A stretch of DNA of 17,338 nt. Source: Acidimicrobiales bacterium (GTDB taxonomy: Bacteria > Actinomycetota > Acidimicrobiia > Acidimicrobiales > SHLQ01). Below the pieces are notes generated by a model. It was not told the origin of the DNA. It saw nothing but the letters and a program-made list of their open reading frames with translations, and did no database searches. The position numbers were made by a program, and so were the translations under genes. Location: contig JABDJW010000248.1 in the NCBI GenBank assembly GCA_013002375.1, positions 1 through 17,338 on the forward strand, written 5' to 3'. This document shows positions 7,169 to 14,294 of the stretch, one piece after another; position 1 is the stretch's first letter; every line of letters starts with the position of its first letter.

Positions 7169-8332
7169 TCAGGTCGCGACGGCTGGCGGGGTGGGCTTCT
7201 CGATGCGCACGTGCTCGAAGATGAGGGCGACGAGCAGTACGGCGTCGACTGCGAACAGCAGGGCCACGCCATCCCACGAGCGCCCGATGGTGACGATGGC
7301 CGCGATGGCAATGGAGGCCGCGAACCGCTCGCGGGCCAGGACGCGATGGGCCCGGCCGACGGAGGCGGCGATGCCGAGCAGGAACAGGGCCAAGCCACCG
7401 GCCAGCATGGCCCGGAAGGCCAGCGGGGTCGGGTCGGCCGGGTGTAGCAGGACCTCCTCGGCGGCGGCGGCGGTGATGATGATCCCGGCGACGATCGGGA
7501 GGTGCCCATAGGTGTAGACGTCGCGGGTGAACCGGCTGCGCTCCCCGGCGGTCAGTTGGTCGTTGCGATATTCGAGCGCAGGCAGTACCCGATCGAAGTA
7601 CGACCACCACAACAGGCCCGCCATCGCGCCGGCGGCGACCAGACCGAGGCGGGTGGCGGTGGTCAGGCCGCTCCCGTCCTCGAAGGAGCCCACGACGGCA
7701 ATGCCGATGGCGACGATCACCTCGCCGAGGGCGATGATGATGATCAGCCCGTGGCGCTCGGCGAAGTGCCCGGGCCGCACGATCCAGTTGCCCGACCCGG
7801 CGGCGACTGTGCCGGCGATCACCACCGCGGCGGCCACGATCCAGATGATCACTCGGGCCTCGTCCTCGAGGAAACCGCCCACTATCAGCAGGACGATGGT
7901 CGCCAGATTGGGGTAGGAGTACTTCACCGCCAAGCGGAACTCGTCGCTACCGGTCGGGAGCCCCCACATGGTGAGGGTGATCCCCATCAGCAGGATCACC
8001 GAGCCCGAGATCGCGAACGTGGCCCCGCCCGAGTCGTAGGCGCTGGTCACCGAGGCCGCCATCGGCACCATTGCGGTGGTGGCAACGAGGAAGAACGCTC
8101 GGGTCGAGCGGGAGTTCCCGGACACCGCGTTGGCCGACCAGGTGAACGTCGACCAGTTGAGCCACAGCAGCAGGAACAGCAGGCCGGCTTCGGCCAGGCC
8201 GATCCAGTCCGGGTGGTGCACCAGGTGCGAGACCAACTGCGAGAAGGCGAATACGAACGCCAGGTCGAAGAAAAGCTCCACCGGGTCGGCGGTGAAGTCT
8301 TCGGTGCGGTCAGGTACGACGAGGCCACGCAT
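7169..8332 (-). CDS. ltrA: LtrA-family (low temperature requirement A) membrane protein
   Basis: This 387-aa protein is almost wholly hydrophobic, with about ten to twelve membrane segments. The family signature PVELFFDLAFVFAFSQL lies at 17-33, preceded by a short polar N-terminus. The second signature, HFAERHGLIIIIALGE, is at 189-204. The family was named from a Listeria gene needed for growth in the cold, but its biochemical role is unsettled and transport activity is not shown. I chose the ATG at 8330-8332 because family members begin only 10-20 residues before the ELFFDL motif. The frame stays open upstream to a GTG at 8375-8377 inside an inverted repeat, with no ribosome binding site. 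The gene is divergent from the aldehyde dehydrogenase and heads the minus-strand cluster. Confidence 0.88.
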   Translation of the reverse strand: MRGLVVPDRTEDFTADPVELFFDLAFVFAFSQLVSHLVHHPDWIGLAEAGLLFLLLWLNWSTFTWSANAVSGNSRSTRAFFLVATTAMVPMAASVTSAYDSGGATFAISGSVILLMGITLTMWGLPTGSDEFRLAVKYSYPNLATIVLLIVGGFLEDEARVIIWIVAAAVVIAGTVAAGSGNWIVRPGHFAERHGLIIIIALGEVIVAIGIAVVGSFEDGSGLTTATRLGLVAAGAMAGLLWWSYFDRVLPALEYRNDQLTAGERSRFTRDVYTYGHLPIVAGIIITAAAAEEVLLHPADPTPLAFRAMLAGGLALFLLGIAASVGRAHRVLARERFAASIAIAAIVTIGRSWDGVALLFAVDAVLLVALIFEHVRIEKPTPPAVAT

Positions 8333-8371
8333 TGGGGAGATCGTAGCCACCTCCCCGAAACTCTTGCGGTA

Positions 8372-8390
8372 AACCACCTGAGCGGTGGTT
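8372..8390. promoter_or_regulatory. Perfect 7-5-7 inverted repeat, candidate operator
   Basis: AACCACC, five bases (TGAGC), then GGTGGTT form a perfect 19-bp dyad. It lies in the 145-bp gap between the divergent LtrA gene (start 8332) and the aldehyde dehydrogenase (start 8478). The position suits an operator for either or both genes. The sequence differs from the 215-233 repeat although the geometry is the same. The rest of the gap holds the stem-loop at 8411-8428, and I see no convincing -10/-35 pair. Confidence 0.4.
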
Positions 8391-8410
8391 GAACGCGATC
8401 AGAACGGGCG

Positions 8411-8428
8411 GGTGGGACTCGCCCCACC
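8411..8428 (+). promoter_or_regulatory. Stem-loop upstream of the aldehyde dehydrogenase
   Basis: GGTGGG, six bases, then CCCACC can form a six-base-pair GC-rich stem about 50 bases before the dehydrogenase start. No T-run follows, so it is not a standard terminator. It could be a leader structure or another protein site. Chance occurrence in GC-rich DNA is quite possible. Confidence 0.2.
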
Positions 8429-8477
8429 AAAGGAGAACCGGTTACATTCGCAGCGACGACCGGCACTGGAGGCTGCT

Positions 8478-9914
8478 ATGGACACGCTTGATTCGATCTT
8501 TGTGGGGGGCGAATGGGTCGCCGCGACAACCGGCGATCGACTCGAGGTGGATTCGCCGGCCACCGAGGAAATCATCGGCACGGTCCCCGACGCCGGCCCG
8601 GCCGAGATGGACGCTGCGGTCGCTGCGGCCAAAGGCGCGTTCGCTGGTTGGGCGGCCACCAGCGCCGACGAGCGGATCGAAACGCTCAGTCGCGTCTCGC
8701 AGGTGATGCAGGGTAAGGCCCAGGAGTTGGCCGAAGTCATCAGCGCCGAGGTCGGCACGCCGATCAACCAATCGCTGATGATGCAGGTCTTCGCCTCGAC
8801 GATGGTGCTCGACAACTATGTGAACGCAGCCAAGAACTTCCCCTGGGTCGAACATCGTCAGGGTTCGCTGGGCCAGAACGTGCAGATCCACCGCCATCCG
8901 GTCGGTGTCTGCGCCGGCATCGTGCCGTGGAACGTACCGCTGTTCATCGCCTGCATGAAGCTCGGTCCGGTGTTGGCCACCGGCTCGACGATGGTGCTCA
9001 AGGCCTCGCCCGAGACGCCGCTGCACACGCGGTTGCTGGCCGAATGCCTGAACGAGGCCGGCGTGCCGCCGGGCGTGGTGAACATCGTGGCCGCCGGCGC
9101 GAGCGGCAGCGAGTACCTGGTGCGCCATCCCGACGTCGACAAGGTCAGCTTCACCGGCTCGGTCGCGACCGGCAGCCGGGTCGGCGCAATCTGTGGCGAA
9201 CAGATCAAGCGGTGCACGCTCGAGCTGGGCGGCAAATCGGCGGCGATCATGCTCGACGATGTCGACCTCGATGCGGTCATGGGCGACCTCGTGATGTCGG
9301 GTCTGCTCAACACCGGCCAGGCGTGCGGCGCTCAGACCCGCATGCTGGCGCCGGCCAGCCGCTACGACGAGATCGCCGAGGCGCTGGGGGCAGCAGTGAG
9401 CGCGGTGAAGGTCGGCGAGCCCTCCGATGCCGAGGCGGTGCTCGGCCCGCTCGTATCGGCCAAACAGCGCGACAAGGTGCTGGGTTACATCGCCGCCGGC
9501 AAAGAGCAGGGCGCCACCGCGGTGTGCGGCGGCGGCACCGGCGAGTGGGACAAGGGCTACTACGTCGAACCCACGGTGTTCCGCGATGTCACCAACGACA
9601 TGACCATCGCTCGGGAGGAGATCTTCGGACCGGTCTTGTCACTCATCAAATACGAAACCGTCGATGAGGCGATCGCCATCGCCAATGACAGCGACTTCGG
9701 GCTGAGCGGTTCGGTCTGGACCACCGACACGGATCGAGCCGCCGAGGTCGGCTCGCAGATACGTACCGGTGTCGTCGCGGTGAACTCGGCCGCCATCCTC
9801 GACATGGCCAGCCCGTTCGGCGGCTTCAAGAAGTCCGGCATCGGCCGCGAACTCGGCCCCGAGGGGATCGCCCAGCTGACCGAGGTGCAGAGCATTCTCC
9901 TGCCCGCCGGCTGA
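8478..9914 (+). CDS. NAD(P)-dependent aldehyde dehydrogenase
   Basis: This 478-aa protein, about the usual family length, should oxidise an aldehyde to the acid. Seen motifs are IVPWNVPL with N152, MVLKASPET with K175, FTGSVATG at 225-232 for NAD binding, LELGGKS with the general base E249, and GQACGAQTR with catalytic C283. The REEIFGPV motif and the SPFGGFKKSGIGRELG C-terminal motif are also present. All key residues are intact. It resembles the broad-specificity class often found in xenobiotic or terpenoid breakdown clusters, so the substrate cannot be told. GGAGG five bases before the ATG at 8478 fixes the start; the frame is open upstream to 8385 without support. The FkbM gene follows 40 bases later on the same strand. 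Confidence 0.94.
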   Translation: MDTLDSIFVGGEWVAATTGDRLEVDSPATEEIIGTVPDAGPAEMDAAVAAAKGAFAGWAATSADERIETLSRVSQVMQGKAQELAEVISAEVGTPINQSLMMQVFASTMVLDNYVNAAKNFPWVEHRQGSLGQNVQIHRHPVGVCAGIVPWNVPLFIACMKLGPVLATGSTMVLKASPETPLHTRLLAECLNEAGVPPGVVNIVAAGASGSEYLVRHPDVDKVSFTGSVATGSRVGAICGEQIKRCTLELGGKSAAIMLDDVDLDAVMGDLVMSGLLNTGQACGAQTRMLAPASRYDEIAEALGAAVSAVKVGEPSDAEAVLGPLVSAKQRDKVLGYIAAGKEQGATAVCGGGTGEWDKGYYVEPTVFRDVTNDMTIAREEIFGPVLSLIKYETVDEAIAIANDSDFGLSGSVWTTDTDRAAEVGSQIRTGVVAVNSAAILDMASPFGGFKKSGIGRELGPEGIAQLTEVQSILLPAG

Positions 9915-9954
9915 GGGTCACCCGGTCCGGCCGGGGGGCTGCGATGATCGTACG

Positions 9955-10857
9955 ATGACCCGCAGGCGCAAGCACTCGCTTCGGCACTATGCCGTCGCAG
10001 TTCCCCGCCAGATCTTCCAGCATCCCGATCCACTGCCGGTCAAGCTGCGGCGACTGGGAGCGGCGCTGATCTATCAGGCCCGAAAGCGCCTCGGCCGGCC
10101 TCCCGCCGTCGTCGACGCGGGACCGGGTCTGCGGGTGGTCGGCACCCACGACGCAGGCGGTGTCTCGAACCTGGTCTACTTCGGTCGGTACTTCGAGTAC
10201 GACGAGATCCACTTCCTCGAGGCGTTCCTGCGCCCCGGTGATCGATTTGTCGATGGCGGTGCCAACATTGGACTGATCAGCCTGATCGCCAGCGGGCTCG
10301 TCGGGTCCGAAGGTCATGTGGTCGCGTTCGAGCCCAGTGCACAGACGAGCGCGCGGATGCAGCAGAACCTGGCGCTCAACGAGGTCGAGAACGTCACGGT
10401 CCACATCGCCGCGCTCGGTGCCGAGGCCGGGCAGATGCGGTTCAGCACCGGATGGGATGTGAGCAACGCACTGGTCGCGGCTGACCACGCAAGCGCCGAC
10501 ACCGAGCTGGTCGATGTGGTGGCCCTCGACGAGGTCCTCGAGCCGGGCCCGTATGCCCTCACCAAACTCGACCTCGAGGGCGGCGAGCTCGCTGCGTTGC
10601 GCGGCGCGTCGTCCTTGTTGGCCTCCGGACAGCTGGCGACGCTGTTGGTCGAGGCCTTCGAGCATCAGCTGGCCAGACTCGGTGACCGCCGCGACGACTT
10701 GCTGGACCTCTTGCGTTCCCACGGCTATTCGTTCCATCACTACCGTGCTTCGGATCGCCGGCTCATCGACGACGACCCACCGGCGCGCGGCAACTTCCTT
10801 GCCATCCACCACGATGCTCGTGCCATGGTCGACCAGCGCCTGGCGCAACGGCGGTAG
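9955..10857 (+). CDS. FkbM-family SAM-dependent methyltransferase
   Basis: This 300-aa protein has a Rossmann SAM-binding motif FVDGGANIG at 98-106, the acidic strand end FEPS at 125-128 and the family motif KLDLEGGELAAL at 204-215. FkbM-type enzymes usually O-methylate sugars, polyketides or other small molecules, and many bacterial members act in polysaccharide or lipid decoration. The N-terminal 50 residues are basic with no clear membrane segment. No glycosyltransferases or biosynthetic genes are next to it, so the acceptor is unknown. Its start at 9955 lacks a strong ribosome binding site; the GC-rich gap of 40 bases after the aldehyde dehydrogenase stop allows read-through transcription. 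It ends tail to tail with mrpG, ten bases apart. Confidence 0.87.
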   Translation: MTRRRKHSLRHYAVAVPRQIFQHPDPLPVKLRRLGAALIYQARKRLGRPPAVVDAGPGLRVVGTHDAGGVSNLVYFGRYFEYDEIHFLEAFLRPGDRFVDGGANIGLISLIASGLVGSEGHVVAFEPSAQTSARMQQNLALNEVENVTVHIAALGAEAGQMRFSTGWDVSNALVAADHASADTELVDVVALDEVLEPGPYALTKLDLEGGELAALRGASSLLASGQLATLLVEAFEHQLARLGDRRDDLLDLLRSHGYSFHHYRASDRRLIDDDPPARGNFLAIHHDARAMVDQRLAQRR

Positions 10858-10867
10858 GGCGGTCGGG

Positions 10868-11206
10868 TCACCGCAGCGGGTGTTGCGAGCCGTACCGCTC
10901 GGCTGGTGCCAATTCGTCGATGGCCAGGTGGCTGTTGTCGCCGGTGCGGTGGACGGCCCGAAACAACAGGTGAACCCCGACCGGCAAGGTGAGGGTCATG
11001 GCAAACACGGCGATACCGAGCAGGCCGGCGCCGGCCCAGCCGAGGTCCAGCGCGGCGCCGACGCTGGCGATGATGAACGCGATCGGGCTCGCCTTCCCGG
11101 CAGCATGCAGACGGGCGTACGACGTCGAGAACCGAAGCACGCCGATGCCGGCGAGCAGTGCGACGACGCCGGCGAGGAGCAGGACGATGGCTGAGAACGT
11201 GTTCAT
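10868..11206 (-). CDS. mrpG: Mrp/Mnh Na+/H+ antiporter subunit G
   Basis: This 112-aa membrane protein has about three hydrophobic segments (5-23, 40-57, 62-82). The motif GIGVLRFSTSYARLHAAGKA (20-39) is the MrpG signature, normally seen as LRLPDFYTRLHAATKA, and TLTLPVGVHLLFRA closes the third segment. MrpG is a small accessory subunit of the seven-subunit antiporter in the cytoplasmic membrane. The ATG at 11204-11206 overlaps the mrpF stop as ATGA. It is the last gene of the operon and ends ten bases from the convergent FkbM gene. Its length fits the family. Confidence 0.9.
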   Translation of the reverse strand: MNTFSAIVLLLAGVVALLAGIGVLRFSTSYARLHAAGKASPIAFIIASVGAALDLGWAGAGLLGIAVFAMTLTLPVGVHLLFRAVHRTGDNSHLAIDELAPAERYGSQHPLR

Positions 11207-11499
11207 GGCTCCGTCCGTTTCCCGGAGGGTCGAGTATCGCCGGACTGGCCGGGCGTGTGCTCCAGGAACCGGCTGGCGGCCGCCGTGGCGGTGAACCCGA
11301 CGATGGCGATCACCACCAGCAGGATCAGATAGGTCGTGTCGTCGCGTCGGGCGGCGTCGACGGTGATCGCACCCATCAGACACATCAGTGCGACGTCGAG
11401 CGCGATGACCCGGTCGGCCAGCTCGGGCCCGATGAGCAGGCGATAGGTGCCGCACAACCCCGCGACGGCGAAGCAACCCAGCGCGATGAGATGAATCAT
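11203..11499 (-). CDS. mrpF: Mrp/Mnh Na+/H+ antiporter subunit F
   Basis: This 98-aa protein has three predicted membrane segments. GPELADRVIALD at 24-35 is the MrpF signature containing the conserved aspartate (D35), a residue reported as important in this subunit. The C-terminal 18 residues are polar. It starts at the ATG 11497-11499, which overlaps the mrpE stop as ATGA, and its stop overlaps the mrpG start in the same way. Length is usual for the family. Confidence 0.9.
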   Translation of the reverse strand: MIHLIALGCFAVAGLCGTYRLLIGPELADRVIALDVALMCLMGAITVDAARRDDTTYLILLVVIAIVGFTATAAASRFLEHTPGQSGDTRPSGKRTEP

Positions 11500-11996
11500 G
11501 AGCCTGTCCCGATCGTTGGAAGCGCTTCTGCGGCGACTCTCGCCAATGCATTGATGTGGTCGATCGCGACATCTCGACCGTCGTGGTGGAGAAGATGCAC
11601 GTACAGCGTCCCGGTGTCCGGGTCGGCGTCCACGACTGCGGTGCCCGGGGTCAGCGTGATGGCGACGACGAGCAGCAGCAGATGGTCGCGGGTCTGGACC
11701 GGCGTGGCGACGGCGATGATCGATTCCTCGGTCCGGTCGGCAGGCGTGAGGATCTCCCGGGCGACCACGATGGTGGACCGGACCAGGTCGACGGCAACCA
11801 ACCAGAGAAGCCGAGTGAGCGGACGGAGCCTGATACCGCCGGTACCGGGCGTGCCGACGCCGATCGATGTCACCACGATTGCGATCACGGCCCCGGCCAA
11901 GATGTTCGCGGCGGAGATGTCCCGCCAGAGCGCGCACCAGGCCAGGGTGAGGGCGACAAGCGTGGCCAGGCGGCGAGGACGAACGTGCTTCCTCAC
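11496..11996 (-). CDS. mrpE: Mrp/Mnh Na+/H+ antiporter subunit E
   Basis: This 166-aa protein carries the MrpE signature ITLTPGT at 113-119, then VDADPDTGTLYVHLL, plus hydrophobic segments at about 10-24, 30-46, 61-76 and 105-117. MrpE supports assembly and activity of the antiporter rather than carrying ions itself in the known cases. The start is a GTG (11994-11996), the only GTG start in this operon, and it overlaps the mrpD stop as GTGA. A basic N-terminus (RKHVRPRR) fits a cytoplasmic end. Its stop overlaps the mrpF start. Confidence 0.9.
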   Translation of the reverse strand: MRKHVRPRRLATLVALTLAWCALWRDISAANILAGAVIAIVVTSIGVGTPGTGGIRLRPLTRLLWLVAVDLVRSTIVVAREILTPADRTEESIIAVATPVQTRDHLLLLVVAITLTPGTAVVDADPDTGTLYVHLLHHDGRDVAIDHINALARVAAEALPTIGTGS

Positions 11997-13474
11997 GACG
12001 TCACCTCGCTGATGTACGCCGCGGGGGAACGGAGATCTTCGGAGGCCCGCTGACTGAGTTCGAACAGCGTGCCGGCGAAGAGCGAGATGGCAAGCGTGCC
12101 GGCGACCGCGAGACCGGTGGCCGCGACCATGGTGCGTCGGTTGCCCACCGCCCGGGCCGGTGCCGCGGCGAGTTCAGGGGACGGGCCCCAGAAGACGCCG
12201 AGCCAGATCTTCGTCATCGAGAGAAGCGTCAGCGCACCGGCAAACAGCGCGACGACGACGATCGGGGTGGCCTCCTGCTCGATTCCAGCCGAGATGACCG
12301 CGAACTTCGCGACAAATCCCGAGAACGGTGGAAGGCCGGCCAGGCTGAGGGCGGGCACGGCGAACAACGCGGCGATCAGTGGTCGCCGGGCGGCGAGCCC
12401 TCCCGAGCGATCGAGGGCGCTGGTGCCCTGGTGGTTCTCGATGAGGCCGCCGACCAGGAACAACACGGTCTTCACCGGCATGTGGTGCACGAGAAAGAGG
12501 ATGGCGCCCGCAGTGCCAGCGGCCGAGAAGAGCCCGAGGCCCATCAGCATGTAGCCGATCTGACTGACGATGTGAAAGGAGAGAATCCGCTTCACGTCGG
12601 ACTGGGCCAACGCTCCGATCGCGCCGATCACCATCGTGGCGCCTGCGATCAGCAGCATGATGGTGCCGAGATCGTCCATACCGGTCAGCGTGTGGAAGCG
12701 GATCATCGCGTAGACGCCGATCTTGGTGAGCAGGCCGGCGAAGACCGCGGTGATCGTGGTGGGGGCAGTCGGGTAAGAGTCCGGTAACCACGAGAACAAC
12801 GGAAAGATGGCCGCCTTGGTGCCGAAGACGACGAAGAACCAAGCCCCGATGCCGACGCGGACGCCGGTCGGGAGTTCGGGGACCCGTTCGGCCAGCAGGG
12901 CCATGTTCACGGTGCCGGTAGCGGCGTAGACCACGGCCAGGCCGAGCAGGAACAGGGTCGACGCCAGCAGGTTCATGACCACGTAGGTCATGCCCGATCG
13001 GATTTGCCCGCGCTGGCCCTGATGCGTCAGCAGGACGTAGCTCGAGACCAGGATCAGCTCGAAGGCCACGAAGAGGGTGAAGAGATCGCCGGTCAGCATG
13101 GCCAGCGAGACCCCCGCGGTGAGGACGCCGAGGAGCGGCCCGGCCAGCTCCGGGTTCGCGCCCCACGCGGTGCGCCGCTGGCCGATGGCGAAGATCTCGA
13201 CGACGAAGATGATGAGCAGGGCGACCGGAAGCACCAAGGCGGCAAAGAGATCGGCGACCAAGACGATGCCGAGTTCGGGATTCCATCCGCCGACCGCCAT
13301 GACGTGGCTGCCCGTATCGGCGACCCGCACCAGGATCCAGACCGCCGCCGCGGCGGCGACACCGGTCCCGAGCAACGTCGATGCATCTCGAGCTCGGCTG
13401 TTGGTCCGGAAGGCAAGGCCGGTGGCGGCGCCCAGCAGGGGAGCGATGATCGTGAGCGCGATCAACGTGTTCAT
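11993..13474 (-). CDS. mrpD: Mrp/Mnh Na+/H+ antiporter subunit D
   Basis: This 493-aa protein is a NuoL/M/N-type antiporter subunit with about fourteen membrane segments. The conserved glutamate is E139 in FVAFELILVSSYVLL, matching E137 of Bacillus MrpD. K220 lies in FGTKAAIFPLFSWLPDSYPT, the key lysine of the channel. SDVKRILSFHIVSQIGYM (292-309) and H330/H331 with K335 are further family landmarks. It should form one of the proton or sodium half-channels, alongside MrpA. The ATG at 13472-13474 overlaps the mrpC stop. All key charged residues are present and the length is normal. Confidence 0.95.
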   Translation of the reverse strand: MNTLIALTIIAPLLGAATGLAFRTNSRARDASTLLGTGVAAAAAVWILVRVADTGSHVMAVGGWNPELGIVLVADLFAALVLPVALLIIFVVEIFAIGQRRTAWGANPELAGPLLGVLTAGVSLAMLTGDLFTLFVAFELILVSSYVLLTHQGQRGQIRSGMTYVVMNLLASTLFLLGLAVVYAATGTVNMALLAERVPELPTGVRVGIGAWFFVVFGTKAAIFPLFSWLPDSYPTAPTTITAVFAGLLTKIGVYAMIRFHTLTGMDDLGTIMLLIAGATMVIGAIGALAQSDVKRILSFHIVSQIGYMLMGLGLFSAAGTAGAILFLVHHMPVKTVLFLVGGLIENHQGTSALDRSGGLAARRPLIAALFAVPALSLAGLPPFSGFVAKFAVISAGIEQEATPIVVVALFAGALTLLSMTKIWLGVFWGPSPELAAAPARAVGNRRTMVAATGLAVAGTLAISLFAGTLFELSQRASEDLRSPAAYISEVTS

Positions 13475-13845
13475 GTCTCGACCTCGGCCGGGTCGTCATC
13501 GGGCCGGACGCGCGCGATGCGTTGATCTTCGAGATCGTCTTCGACGAGATCGTCGCCCGACAGCTGTTGCTGCCGTCCCGCCAGGGCCAGCAGGAACAGG
13601 GTGAGACCGAACGAGATGACGATTGCGGTCAGGGCCAGTGCCTGCGGCACCGGGTTGGTCAGTGCACCGTCGCGACCGGCGATCGGCGCCTCACCAGCGG
13701 GGCCGCCGGCCGTCACGAGGGCGACCACCGCGGCGTGGCCCAGTAGGGAGAAGCCGAGGATGATCCGGCTGAGCGACCGAGACGTGACGAGGTACATGCC
13801 CGTCGCGGTGAGACCTCCGACGGTGAGCAGAAGGGCGACGCTCAT
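13471..13845 (-). CDS. mrpC: Mrp/Mnh Na+/H+ antiporter subunit C
   Basis: This 124-aa protein is homologous to NuoK of complex I, with three membrane segments. The signature NPVPQALALTAIVISFG is at 64-80. Residues 97-124 form a hydrophilic tail with twelve acidic residues, which lengthens the protein past the membrane core. The ATG at 13843-13845 overlaps the mrpB stop and the stop overlaps the mrpD start, both as ATGA. It pairs with MrpD in known complexes. Confidence 0.92.
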   Translation of the reverse strand: MSVALLLTVGGLTATGMYLVTSRSLSRIILGFSLLGHAAVVALVTAGGPAGEAPIAGRDGALTNPVPQALALTAIVISFGLTLFLLALAGRQQQLSGDDLVEDDLEDQRIARVRPDDDPAEVET

Positions 13846-14294
13846 CGGCGCTCCTCTTGTTCGACGGGTGCGGGGTCGCCCCCCTCGGCGGTGGGGTCCG
13901 AGAGTCCGTCGAGCAGCGCGACGATCAGGCCCATGACGATGGCGGTGACGCCGATGTCGAACGGCAACGCCGACCCGCTCTTGACCTTGCCGAGCACCGG
14001 TAGCTCGATCGAGCCGACCTGTTGGTCGAGGAGCGGATCACCCCAGAGCAGCGGGATGAAGGCAATCGCGGCCACCAGCACCACCCCGCTGGTGATGAGC
14101 CCGGTGGCGTGGGTCGGCCGCTGAAGGCCGGCCAGCGTGCGCAGGGTCACGACGGCGCCCAACACCAGACCGGCGGCGAAGCCGCCGCCGGGGCGATTGT
14201 GGCCGGCAAAGAGCAGGTAGACCGCAATGACGATGGCCAAGGGGCTGGCGGCCCGAACACCGAGTCGCACGATGGGAGACCGGGACGCGATCAT
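13842..14294 (-). CDS. mrpB: Mrp/Mnh Na+/H+ antiporter subunit B
   Basis: This 150-aa protein has the MrpB signature GHNRPGGGFAAGL at 31-43 between two hydrophobic segments, then further membrane segments near 65-80 and 110-127. The C-terminal 20 residues are polar and charged. It starts at the ATG 14292-14294, which overlaps the mrpA stop as ATGA. The same frame stays open far upstream, but that part is antisense-like sequence inside mrpA, so the short form is right. Confidence 0.92.
   Translation of the reverse strand: MIASRSPIVRLGVRAASPLAIVIAVYLLFAGHNRPGGGFAAGLVLGAVVTLRTLAGLQRPTHATGLITSGVVLVAAIAFIPLLWGDPLLDQQVGSIELPVLGKVKSGSALPFDIGVTAIVMGLIVALLDGLSDPTAEGGDPAPVEQEERR

Noticed and set aside
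7113..7610. Upstream extension of the lipoprotein frame toward 7610
   Set aside because: It overlaps the LtrA gene, reads as arginine- and histidine-rich sequence and would bury the signal peptide; the GTG with AGGAGG upstream explains the start.
10859..10874. Small hairpin GCGGT-N6-ACCGC between the convergent FkbM and mrpG genes
   Set aside because: Only five base pairs with no T-run, and such hairpins are common by chance at this GC content, so I do not call a terminator.
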